The notes under the pieces: model-generated
What the model was told of the DNA's origin: nothing
The model's database searches: none
Seen by the model: the letters and a program-made list of their open reading frames with translations, nothing else
Assembly (NCBI GenBank): GCA_902494065.1
Contig: CABURZ010000035.1
Location: 1-11,508 of the forward strand
Source: an uncultured Sneathia sp.
GTDB taxonomy: Bacteria; Fusobacteriota; Fusobacteriia; Fusobacteriales; Leptotrichiaceae
DNA length: 11,508 nucleotides
Reading direction: 5' to 3'
In this document: piece after piece, positions 1 through 6,762 of the stretch
How the letters are laid out: every line of letters starts with the position of its first letter
Position numbering within the stretch: position 1 is the stretch's first letter
Made by a program: the position numbers and the translations under genes

Positions 1-107
1 AAAGTTTAGTAAATAGAATTTATCATGTAGATAGAGGTTATGAAAAATTAGAAGAAAAGTTAGTTAAGTTAGGTGCAGATATTAAGAGAGTGAAATTTGA
101 GATATGA
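1..107 (+). CDS. murA: UDP-N-acetylglucosamine 1-carboxyvinyltransferase, C-terminal end (partial)
   Basis: Only the last 34 codons are present, read in frame from base 3 to the TGA at 105-107; the 5' part lies outside the window. The tail reads HVDRGYEKLEEKLVKLGADI followed by KRV. This is the C-terminal signature of MurA (EPSP synthase fold: His-(V/L/I)-Asp-Arg-Gly-Tyr, then a helix ending in LGAxIxR). MurA transfers enolpyruvate from PEP to UDP-GlcNAc, the first committed cytoplasmic step of peptidoglycan synthesis. The active-site Cys loop is not in the window and cannot be checked. The stop overlaps the next ATG in an ATGA (104-107), which suggests translational coupling with rlmB. Identification rests on a short tail, but the motif is distinctive. 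Confidence 0.85.
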   Translation, partial: SLVNRIYHVDRGYEKLEEKLVKLGADIKRVKFEI

Positions 108-805
108 GAAAGATAATAGGAATTAATCCAATAATAGAAGCTTTAAAAGCAAAAAAAAGCTTTGATAAAATAGAGGTTTTATCTACAATAAAAAAAGAAA
201 AAATAAAAGATTTAATTAGCCTTGCATATAAAAGAAATATTAAAATACATTATGTTAACAAAAGAATGGAAAATTCACAAGGAGTTGTAGGTTATATAGC
301 AGATTATGATTACTATATTACACTAGAAGAATTTTTAGAAAAAGAGTTGATGAAAGAGAAATCTTTAATCGTTGTTTTAGATCAAATACAAGATCCACAT
401 AATTTTGGTGCAATAATTAGATCATGTGAATGTTTTGGTGTTAAAGGTATAATAATACAAGACAGAAATAATGTTAAAGTAACAGAAACAGTTATAAAAT
501 CATCAGCAGGGTCAATAGAACATGTAGACATTATACAAGTAGTTAATATTTCAGACACTATAGATAAACTTAAAAAATATGGATATTTTGTGTATGCAGC
601 AGCTGGTGAAGGAGATAAAATATACAATAAAGTAAATTATGCTAAAAGATCAGTTTTAGTAGTAGGTAATGAAGGTGATGGTATTCGTAAGAAAGTTCGC
701 GAACATAGTGACATGATAGTTAAAATACCGCTATATGGTAAAATTAATTCACTAAATGTTAGCGTTGCAACAGGAATATTTTTGTCACAAATGATGGGAG
801 AATAA
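104..805 (+). CDS. rlmB: 23S rRNA (guanosine-2'-O-)-methyltransferase, SpoU/TrmH family
   Basis: The product has 233 residues, close to the usual 240-250 for RlmB. Residues 1-75 form the N-terminal substrate-binding (L7Ae-like) domain, with IIGINPIIEAL at the start and the SQGVVG segment at 58-63. Residues 86-233 are the SPOUT (trefoil-knot) catalytic domain. It carries motif 1 DPHNFGAIIRS (97-107, with Asn100 and Arg106), SAGSIEH (134-140), motif 2 VGNEGDGI (187-194) and motif 3 IPLYGKINSLNVSVA (208-222). In characterised relatives this enzyme uses S-adenosylmethionine to 2'-O-methylate G2251 in the P-loop of 23S rRNA. Other SpoU paralogues modify other rRNA or tRNA sites, so the exact nucleotide is inferred from family resemblance. 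The ATG overlaps the murA stop by 4 nt, and yhbY starts immediately after the stop. Confidence 0.9.
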   Translation: MRKIIGINPIIEALKAKKSFDKIEVLSTIKKEKIKDLISLAYKRNIKIHYVNKRMENSQGVVGYIADYDYYITLEEFLEKELMKEKSLIVVLDQIQDPHNFGAIIRSCECFGVKGIIIQDRNNVKVTETVIKSSAGSIEHVDIIQVVNISDTIDKLKKYGYFVYAAAGEGDKIYNKVNYAKRSVLVVGNEGDGIRKKVREHSDMIVKIPLYGKINSLNVSVATGIFLSQMMGE

Positions 806-1123
806 ATGAAATTAACAAGTAAGGAAAGAAGTTTTTTACGTAAATTAGCTCATGATATAGAACCAGTTGTAAGAATAGGTAAATCGGGACTAAGTGAAGA
901 AGTTCTAGAAAGTATAAAACTTGCAATTAATAAACAAGAATTGATAAAAGTAAAAATATTACAAAATTCTAATGAGGTAATTACGAGAGATTTTGAGAAT
1001 ATTATAGAAAAATATGCTAGTTGTCTAGCAGTATATGATATAGGACATACTATGATATTTTTCAAAAGTAAACAAAAAGGGAAAATAACACAACAATTTT
1101 TAGAATTTAGAAAGAGTAATTAA
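806..1123 (+). CDS. yhbY: YhbY-family CRM-domain RNA-binding protein
   Basis: A small basic protein of 105 residues made almost entirely of one CRM domain (residues 1-95). The diagnostic GxxG loop is at residues 25-28 in VVRIGKSGLSEEVL, followed by the conserved ELIKVKIL strand (45-52). YhbY binds pre-50S particles in E. coli and is thought to help large-subunit assembly; CRM domains in plants bind group II introns. It follows the rlmB TAA with no gap, with a GGGAG Shine-Dalgarno at 796-800 inside rlmB placed 5 nt before the ATG, so the two genes are probably translated together. Its position beside rRNA methyltransferases agrees with a role in ribosome assembly. The terminal 10-15 residues after the domain are polar and look disordered. 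Confidence 0.9.
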   Translation: MKLTSKERSFLRKLAHDIEPVVRIGKSGLSEEVLESIKLAINKQELIKVKILQNSNEVITRDFENIIEKYASCLAVYDIGHTMIFFKSKQKGKITQQFLEFRKSN

Positions 1124-1124
1124 A

Positions 1125-1580
1125 ATGTCTAAAGGAATAATATTAAATAATAGAGTTTTAGATGTAGTAGTGCTTTGCGTTGTGATAGCACAAGGTTTAA
1201 AAATATTTACACCTATACTAAAAGGTAAAAAACCTGATTTTTCTAAAATATTTGAAACAGGTGGTATGCCTAGTTCTCATTCAGCTAGTGTAAGTTCACT
1301 TTGTACGGCTATGGGTCTTATTTATGGTGTAGCAAGTGCGTTTTTTTCTATTAGCTTTATACTTGCGACAGTTGTAATGTATGATGCTACAGGTATAAGA
1401 AGAGAAGCAGGTAAACATGCAAAAGCTTTAAATCAAATAATAAACAGTGAGAAAAATATATTTGGTAGTGAAGAGTTTAAGTCATTTAAAGAATTTTTAG
1501 GACATACTCCGTTAGAAGTATTTATGGGGTGTATGTTAGGAATAATTATTACATTTTTGCTTAAAGGATATTTGGTATGA
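1125..1580 (+). CDS. Divergent PAP2 (YuiD/DUF212-like) membrane protein
   Basis: The 151-residue protein has the signatures of the divergent PAP2 family (acid phosphatase/vanadium haloperoxidase-related, like B. subtilis YuiD): GGMPSSHSA at 46-54, MYDATGIRREAGKHA at 85-99 and LGHTPLEVFMG at 125-135. Hydrophobic stretches at about 12-27, 62-84 and 132-148 suggest an integral membrane protein with about three segments. The SSH and GHT elements correspond to phosphatase motifs of true PAP2 enzymes, but the first (KxxxxxxRP) motif is not visible, so activity cannot be assumed. A lipid or polyprenyl phosphate substrate would be a guess. It starts 2 nt after the yhbY stop and overlaps tlyA by 4 nt (ATGA). 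It is the one membrane protein without an RNA or processing role in this run. Confidence 0.85.
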   Translation: MSKGIILNNRVLDVVVLCVVIAQGLKIFTPILKGKKPDFSKIFETGGMPSSHSASVSSLCTAMGLIYGVASAFFSISFILATVVMYDATGIRREAGKHAKALNQIINSEKNIFGSEEFKSFKEFLGHTPLEVFMGCMLGIIITFLLKGYLV

Positions 1581-2329
1581 AAAAAAGATTAGATGTAATT
1601 TTGTGTGAATATTCATATTTTGAAACAAGAGAAAAAGCTAAAAGAAGTATAATGGCAGGTAATGTAATAATAAACGATCATGCTGTAACTAAAGCTGGTA
1701 CTATGTTTAAAGAGGAAGACATAAAGTCAATACGTATAAAAGAAAAATTAAAATATGTAAGTCGAGGTGGACTTAAATTAGAAGGTGCAATTAAAGCATT
1801 TGATATTGATTTTAGAAATAAGGTTGTTCTTGACATAGGTTCATCTACTGGTGGATTTACAGATTGTTCATTACAAAATGGAGCAAGTTTTGTATATAGT
1901 GTAGATGTTGGTACTAATCAATTAGCTTATAGTTTAAGAAATAATGATAAAGTTTTAAGTATAGAAAATATGCATATAAATAAGCTTACATGTGATATGC
2001 TTATAAACGGTAAGCCAGATATTGTAGTGACAGATGTATCCTTTATATCTCTAACTAAAATAGCTGATTGTATATATAGTTTATCTAAAGATACAAGTGA
2101 AGCAGTTTTGCTAATTAAGCCACAATTTGAAGTAGGCAGAGAAAATATAGGTAAAAATGGTATAGTTACAGATGAGCATGCAAGAGAATATGCTATAGAA
2201 AATGTAGTTGATTGTTTTAAAAATTTAGGATATAAGGTATTAGGGTTGACAGAGTCACCTATCAAAGGGACTAAGGGAAATGTAGAATATTTAATTTATC
2301 TAAGAAAGGAAAATAATGACTCTAAATAG
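1577..2329 (+). CDS. tlyA: TlyA-family rRNA 2'-O-methyltransferase (16S/23S rRNA)
   Basis: The protein has 250 residues. An S4 RNA-binding domain fills residues 1-60 (RLDVILCEYSYFETREKAKR, then VIINDHAVTKAGTMF). An FtsJ/RrmJ-type Rossmann methyltransferase fills 61-250. The SAM-binding loop is LDIGSSTGGFTD (85-96). The K-D-K-E catalytic tetrad of 2'-O-methyltransferases appears to be Lys67 (RGGLKL), Asp153 (VTDVSF), Lys181 (LLIKPQFEVG) and Glu237 (GNVEYLI). The spacing is nearly identical to that of M. tuberculosis TlyA. TlyA enzymes 2'-O-methylate a cytidine in helix 69 of 23S rRNA (C1920), and the long type also C1409 of 16S rRNA; the complete S4 domain here suggests the long, dual-target type. 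Older annotations call this family a haemolysin, which the sequence does not support. The start overlaps the PAP2 gene by 4 nt, with an AAAGGA motif upstream. Confidence 0.92.
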   Translation: MKKRLDVILCEYSYFETREKAKRSIMAGNVIINDHAVTKAGTMFKEEDIKSIRIKEKLKYVSRGGLKLEGAIKAFDIDFRNKVVLDIGSSTGGFTDCSLQNGASFVYSVDVGTNQLAYSLRNNDKVLSIENMHINKLTCDMLINGKPDIVVTDVSFISLTKIADCIYSLSKDTSEAVLLIKPQFEVGRENIGKNGIVTDEHAREYAIENVVDCFKNLGYKVLGLTESPIKGTKGNVEYLIYLRKENNDSK

Positions 2330-3629
2330 TAAAGTTAAAAATTTAATGTGTTTTTTACTAGGAATAGTTGTAACATTTAGTGTGTCAAGATTTTGTCATG
2401 CTAAGACACCGCGTATACAGCAAGTTGTAGTAAATACTGAAAAAAAACAAGCAAGTTTTTCAGATATTTTAGAATTACAAAAAATAATTGAAACAATAAA
2501 TACAGTAAATGCAATATGGGTAGGAGATAAAAAAATAACTGTTGAAGGTCAGTATGAAGCAGCACTTCGTGGAATAATGGCTAATTTAGATGATCCTTAT
2601 TCAGAATATTTAACAAAAGAAGAACTAAAAGATTTGAATGAAGGATTAAATGGTACATACTCAGGTGTAGGAATGTCAATCAGAAAACAACGTGGGGAAT
2701 ATATGGAAGTAATATCTCCGTTTATAGGATCACCTGCATTTCGTGCTAATATTCAAATAGGAGATAGAGTAACTAAAGTTGATGGAAAAGATATAAGGGA
2801 AAACACAGCAGTTGAAGTATCTAAAATGTTAAAGGGTAAAAAAGGTACTGAAGTTACGGTAGAAATAATTAGAAAAGGTTTAAAAGAACCATTAAAAATT
2901 AAGTTAATAAGAGATAATATCAAATTAGATAATGTTGAATACAAAATGATAGATGGAAATATCGGGTATATAAGTTTACTTCAATTTGGTGAAGGAATAG
3001 CAAACGAAATTGAAGCTGCAATAAAAGATTTAAAATCAAAAGGTATGAACAAATTAATATTTGATTTAAGAACAAATCCAGGAGGATCATTATCTGAAGC
3101 GGTAGATTTAGCATCGCTATTTACGGTTGAGCAAAAAATGGTAAGTTTGAAGTATAAATCAGGTAAGGAAAAAGTGTTTAATAGAACAAAAAATATGGCA
3201 TATGATGGGCCTATGGTAGTGTTAGTTAATGGCGGAAGTGCATCAGCATCTGAAATATTAACTGGTATATTAAAAGACTATAAACGTGCTACAATAATAG
3301 GTGAAAAAACTTATGGAAAAGGAGTTGCACAAAATATTTTACCATTTAAAACAGGCGGAGCGTTGAAGATAACTATAGCTAAATATTCTACACCTAAGAA
3401 TTCTGATATAAATAAAAAAGGAATTGAGCCTGATATAAAGATAAAAATGGAAGCACTTCTATCAAATAAAGGTTACTCTAATGAAACAAAAATGGCACAA
3501 GAAAATAGATTAAAAGAAATTAAGAAAATTTTAATTGAAATACATGGTAAAAAAGAAGCAGAAAAATTAATTAAACAAGGGGATATTCAATTAAAAGAAG
3601 CAATTAATTTTTTAAAGAAAGGAAAATAA
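2316..3629 (+). CDS. ctpA: Carboxy-terminal processing serine protease, S41 family
   Basis: The product has 437 residues. A single N-terminal hydrophobic segment (about 10-23) follows a basic start, giving a signal peptide or signal anchor with a possible cleavage after CHA (27-29), so the enzyme acts outside the cytoplasmic membrane. Next come an N-terminal cap with DDPYSEYLT (92-100), a PDZ domain at about 113-200 (GVGMSIR, then IGDRVTKVDGKDI), and the S41 catalytic core at about 205-380. The Ser-Lys dyad is Ser310 in GGSASASEI and Lys335 in TYGKGVAQ, with the 25-residue spacing seen in E. coli Prc and B. subtilis CtpB. A lysine-rich tail (about 380-437) looks helical. CtpA proteases trim or degrade envelope proteins from the C-terminus. 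The start overlaps tlyA by 14 nt, with AAAGGA just upstream. No substrate is indicated by the context. Confidence 0.92.
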   Translation: MTLNSKVKNLMCFLLGIVVTFSVSRFCHAKTPRIQQVVVNTEKKQASFSDILELQKIIETINTVNAIWVGDKKITVEGQYEAALRGIMANLDDPYSEYLTKEELKDLNEGLNGTYSGVGMSIRKQRGEYMEVISPFIGSPAFRANIQIGDRVTKVDGKDIRENTAVEVSKMLKGKKGTEVTVEIIRKGLKEPLKIKLIRDNIKLDNVEYKMIDGNIGYISLLQFGEGIANEIEAAIKDLKSKGMNKLIFDLRTNPGGSLSEAVDLASLFTVEQKMVSLKYKSGKEKVFNRTKNMAYDGPMVVLVNGGSASASEILTGILKDYKRATIIGEKTYGKGVAQNILPFKTGGALKITIAKYSTPKNSDINKKGIEPDIKIKMEALLSNKGYSNETKMAQENRLKEIKKILIEIHGKKEAEKLIKQGDIQLKEAINFLKKGK

Positions 3630-4303
3630 TGCTATATATAGTAGGTACACCTATAGGAAATTTAGAAGACATATCTTTTAGAGCAATCAGAACACTAAAA
3701 GAGGTAGACTATATTTTTGCAGAAGATACGAGAGTTACAAAAAAACTTTTAAGTCATTATGAAATAGAAAATATAGTCTATATGTATCATGAACATAATA
3801 AGTTACATCAAATAGAAAATATTTTAAACTTATTAAAGCAAGATAAAAATATAGCACTTGTAACTGATGCAGGGATGCCATGTATATCTGATCCTGGATA
3901 CGAAGTTGTAAATGAAGCCTTGAAGGAAAATATTAAAGTTGTAACTATACCAGGGCCATCATCTATTATGAGTGGAGCTAGTATATGTGGATTTAGTATG
4001 AGAAGAATTGCATATGAAGGATTTTTACCTAAAAAAAAGGGAAGACAAACTTTATTTAATTTTTTAAAAGATGAAAAAAGAGCTATAATCATACTAGAGT
4101 CTCCTAATAGGATATTAAAAACTTTAAAAGATATATATAATTATTTAGGAGATAGAGATGTAGCAATCACAAGAGAGTTAACTAAAATATATGAGCAAGT
4201 TATAAGAGGTAGAGTAAGCGAACTTGTAGAAATTATAGAAAAAAAACCTATAAAAGGTGAAATAGTTTTAATTATTAAAGGATTAGAGGAAAAAGATGAC
4301 TGA
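3629..4303 (+). CDS. rsmI: 16S rRNA (cytidine-1402-2'-O)-methyltransferase, short form
   Basis: A tetrapyrrole-methylase-fold enzyme with the RsmI signature set: VGTPIGNLED (5-14), AEDTR (31-35), VTDAGMPCISDPG (78-90), IPGPSS (107-112), GFLPKKKGR (131-139), TRELTK (181-186) and KGEIV (209-213). RsmI adds the 2'-O-methyl of m4Cm1402 in the decoding centre of 16S rRNA, together with the base methylase RsmH, which is not in the window. At 224 residues it is clearly shorter than the usual 270-290. The protein ends directly after the methylase domain, so the small C-terminal helix-turn-helix domain of E. coli RsmI is absent. The ESPNR segment (157-161) has Asn where most relatives have His. It overlaps ctpA by 1 nt and rbgA by 8 nt, so no frameshifted C-terminal remnant can be hidden between them. 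Confidence 0.9.
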   Translation: MLYIVGTPIGNLEDISFRAIRTLKEVDYIFAEDTRVTKKLLSHYEIENIVYMYHEHNKLHQIENILNLLKQDKNIALVTDAGMPCISDPGYEVVNEALKENIKVVTIPGPSSIMSGASICGFSMRRIAYEGFLPKKKGRQTLFNFLKDEKRAIIILESPNRILKTLKDIYNYLGDRDVAITRELTKIYEQVIRGRVSELVEIIEKKPIKGEIVLIIKGLEEKDD

Positions 4304-5174
4304 TAGCAAAACAACTATTAATTGGTATCCAGGACACATGAAAAAAACAATGGATATGTTTAATGAAGAGGTAAAACAAGTTGATGCTATAATAGAAATA
4401 CTAGATGCAAGAATCCCTTTGTCTAGCAGAAATCCAGAAATATCTAAAATAGTAACAAATAAAACAAAAATAGTACTTTTAAATAAGGTGGATTTAGTTG
4501 ATAAGAAAACGTTGAATTTATGGGAAGAATTTTTAATATCTTCTAAGACTGCTGATTTTGTTTTGCCTATAAGTGCAGAAAAGGGGATGAATGTAAAAAA
4601 TATTAAAAGTATAATAAAAAAATTATACGATAAAAAATTAGAAAAAGTTTCTAAAAAAGGACTTCGCAAGACACAAATTAGAGCTATGATAGTTGGAATA
4701 CCTAATGTTGGTAAATCAAGACTCATAAATAGATTGTCTAGTAAAAGTAAGGCTGGTGTAGGAAATATGCCAGGATTTACAAGGGGGAAGCAATGGATAA
4801 ATGTTGAGGATAATTTCTACTTATTAGATACTCCAGGAGTATTATGGCCAAAATTTGATAGTCACGAAGTTGCTATTAATCTTGCAATAACAGGATCTAT
4901 AAAGGATGATGTTTTGCCTATAGAAGAAGTAGCAATAGAATTAATAAAGAAGATGAAAGATTTGGATATTTTAGATAATATTTATAACGCATATGATGTT
5001 GAAGAAGAGATAGACGTACATAAATTATTAAAAAAAATAGAAAAAAGACTTTTAATTAATGCAAAAGAATATGATTATGAGATCATTTCAAAAAGATTAC
5101 TAAAAGATTATAGACAAGGAAAATTAGGAAAATTTTTCTTGGAGATACCTAGAAAGGAAATGAATGAAATTTGA
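4296..5174 (+). CDS. rbgA: Ribosome biogenesis GTPase RbgA/YlqF
   Basis: A 292-residue circularly permuted GTPase. Motifs run in the order G4-G5-G1-G2-G3: NKVD (63-66), SAEKG (93-97), GIPNVGKS (134-141), PGFTRG with Thr162 (159-164) and DTPG (178-181). The start, INWYPGHMKK (8-17), is the YlqF/RbgA hallmark, and the following VDAIIEILDARIPLSSRNP is shared with the family. The C-terminal 90 residues correspond to the helical RNA-binding domain. B. subtilis RbgA is essential for a late step of 50S assembly in which uL16 and neighbouring proteins are incorporated, so the protein acts on pre-50S particles in the cytoplasm. It starts 8 nt inside rsmI. Its own 3' end overlaps the helicase gene by 11 nt. 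Length and motifs look intact. Confidence 0.93.
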   Translation: MTDSKTTINWYPGHMKKTMDMFNEEVKQVDAIIEILDARIPLSSRNPEISKIVTNKTKIVLLNKVDLVDKKTLNLWEEFLISSKTADFVLPISAEKGMNVKNIKSIIKKLYDKKLEKVSKKGLRKTQIRAMIVGIPNVGKSRLINRLSSKSKAGVGNMPGFTRGKQWINVEDNFYLLDTPGVLWPKFDSHEVAINLAITGSIKDDVLPIEEVAIELIKKMKDLDILDNIYNAYDVEEEIDVHKLLKKIEKRLLINAKEYDYEIISKRLLKDYRQGKLGKFFLEIPRKEMNEI

Positions 5175-6762
5175 AGAATTAGGACTTAGCCAGTCTACAT
5201 TAAAGGCTGTACATGAAAAAGGGTTTGTCAGTCCAACTGAAATACAAGAATTAGTTATACCGGAATTATTAAAAGAAAGAACAAATTTAGTGGGGCAAGC
5301 ACAAACAGGTACAGGGAAAACTGCAGCTTTTTCGCTACCAATTTTAGAGTTGTTAGTTCCAGAAAAAAAAGTAAAAGCTATAATATTAACTCCAACAAGG
5401 GAATTAGCAGTACAAGTTAGTGAAGAAATATATTCTCTAAAAGGTGATAAAGATGTTAGAATAGTTTCAGTATATGGGGGAGCATCTATAGAAAATCAAT
5501 TAAAATCATTAAAAAAGGGTGTTGATATAGTTGTAGGAACTCCTGGACGTGTTATGGATATGATTAATAAAAAAGCTTTAAAATTGAATGAATTAGAGTA
5601 TTTTATTTTAGATGAAGCAGATGAAATGCTTAACATGGGATTTATTGATGATATAAAGCAAATTTTAAAAAGCACAAATGATGATAAAAAAATGCTGTTT
5701 TTCTCAGCAACTATGCCTAATGAAATCTTGGATATAGCAAAAGAATTTATGGGAGATTTCAAGAAAATAAAAGTTAAGAAAAAAGAATTAACTACAAATT
5801 TAACAAAACAAATTTATTTTGAAGTAAGACAAGATGATAAGTTTGAAGCACTTTGTAGAGTGCTAGATTATAAGCCAGATTTTTATGGAATAGTATTTTG
5901 TAAAACTAAACAAGATGTTGATGAAGTTACAAAAAAATTAAAATCACGTGGATATGATGCTGAGTGTATACATGGAGATATAACACAAGGATTAAGAGAA
6001 AAGGCATTAGATTTATTTAAACAAAAAATTCTAAATATTTTAGTTGCAACTGACGTTGCAGCACGTGGAATTGATGTTTCTGATTTAACACATGTAATAA
6101 ATTATTCTATACCTCAAGAGCCAGAAGCATATGTTCATAGAATAGGAAGAACTGGTAGAGCAGGTAAAAAAGGAGTAGCAGTAACATTTGTAACTCCTAA
6201 GGAAATTAATAAATTATTACAAATTAAGCGTTTAACAAAATCTGAAATCACAAAAGAAAATGTACCTAATGTTGAGCAAATTTTGGAAGCTAAAAAGGAA
6301 AATTTACTTGCAAGTATAGATGAAATTGTATTAGAAGAAGATTACACACAGTATTTAGATTTAGCAAGAAAAATATTATCTAACAGAAATCATGATGTAA
6401 TATTAGCATCATTACTACGTCATGTGTATGATGATGAATTTTTAAAAGAAAATTATAATGAAATAAAAGATGTAAATACTAATTTAGAAGATAAAACAAG
6501 ACTATTTATAGCACTTGGTACAAAAGATGGAATGAAGCCAGCTAAATTGTTAGAGTTATTACATAAAAAGGCAAAAGTTCCAGGTAGAAAAATACGTGAT
6601 ATTAAGATAATGGATAAATTTTCATTTATTACAGTACCATTTAAAGAAGCAGAAGAAATAATGCATGCTATGAATAGAAAAGATGCAAAAAAACCTATAG
6701 TAGAAATATCTAATGGTGGTAAAAAAGATAATAAAAAAAGTAAAGGAAGAATAAAAAAATGA
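5164..6762 (+). CDS. deaD: DEAD-box ATP-dependent RNA helicase with DbpA-type RNA-binding domain (DeaD/CsdA-like)
   Basis: The product has 532 residues. The two RecA-like domains (about 1-205 and 215-355) carry the Q motif (F3 upstream, GFVSPTEIQ 20-28), motif I AQTGTGKT (46-53), Ia PTRELA (77-82), TPGR (126-129), II DEAD (150-153), III SAT (181-183), V (ATDVAARGID, 295-304) and VI HRIGRTGR (325-332). After a helical linker, residues 445-517 resemble the DbpA/CsdA RNA-binding domain (RLFIALGTKDGMKPAKLL, then VPGRKIRDIKI). The tail from 519 is Gly/Lys-rich (KKDNKKSKGRIKK). Helicases of this build unwind structured rRNA during 50S assembly and cold adaptation. The placement straight after rbgA (11-nt overlap, AAAGGA at 5153-5158) favours ribosome assembly over mRNA turnover, although both are known for the family. 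The symbol deaD indicates subfamily likeness only. Confidence 0.9.
   Translation: MKFEELGLSQSTLKAVHEKGFVSPTEIQELVIPELLKERTNLVGQAQTGTGKTAAFSLPILELLVPEKKVKAIILTPTRELAVQVSEEIYSLKGDKDVRIVSVYGGASIENQLKSLKKGVDIVVGTPGRVMDMINKKALKLNELEYFILDEADEMLNMGFIDDIKQILKSTNDDKKMLFFSATMPNEILDIAKEFMGDFKKIKVKKKELTTNLTKQIYFEVRQDDKFEALCRVLDYKPDFYGIVFCKTKQDVDEVTKKLKSRGYDAECIHGDITQGLREKALDLFKQKILNILVATDVAARGIDVSDLTHVINYSIPQEPEAYVHRIGRTGRAGKKGVAVTFVTPKEINKLLQIKRLTKSEITKENVPNVEQILEAKKENLLASIDEIVLEEDYTQYLDLARKILSNRNHDVILASLLRHVYDDEFLKENYNEIKDVNTNLEDKTRLFIALGTKDGMKPAKLLELLHKKAKVPGRKIRDIKIMDKFSFITVPFKEAEEIMHAMNRKDAKKPIVEISNGGKKDNKKSKGRIKK

Noticed and set aside
1577..2329. Haemolysin annotation for tlyA
   Set aside because: The S4 domain, SAM-binding loop and K-D-K-E tetrad identify an rRNA 2'-O-methyltransferase; nothing resembles a pore-forming toxin.
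4031..4041. Slippery A-tract (A AAA AAG type) in rsmI as a programmed frameshift site
   Set aside because: A8 runs are expected in such AT-rich DNA, the zero-frame protein is continuous through all RsmI motifs, and no stimulatory stem or alternative product was evident.
4283..4726. 147-codon minus-strand open frame opposite rbgA
   Set aside because: It is the antisense shadow of the GTPase motifs in an AT-rich gene; no independent evidence of coding.
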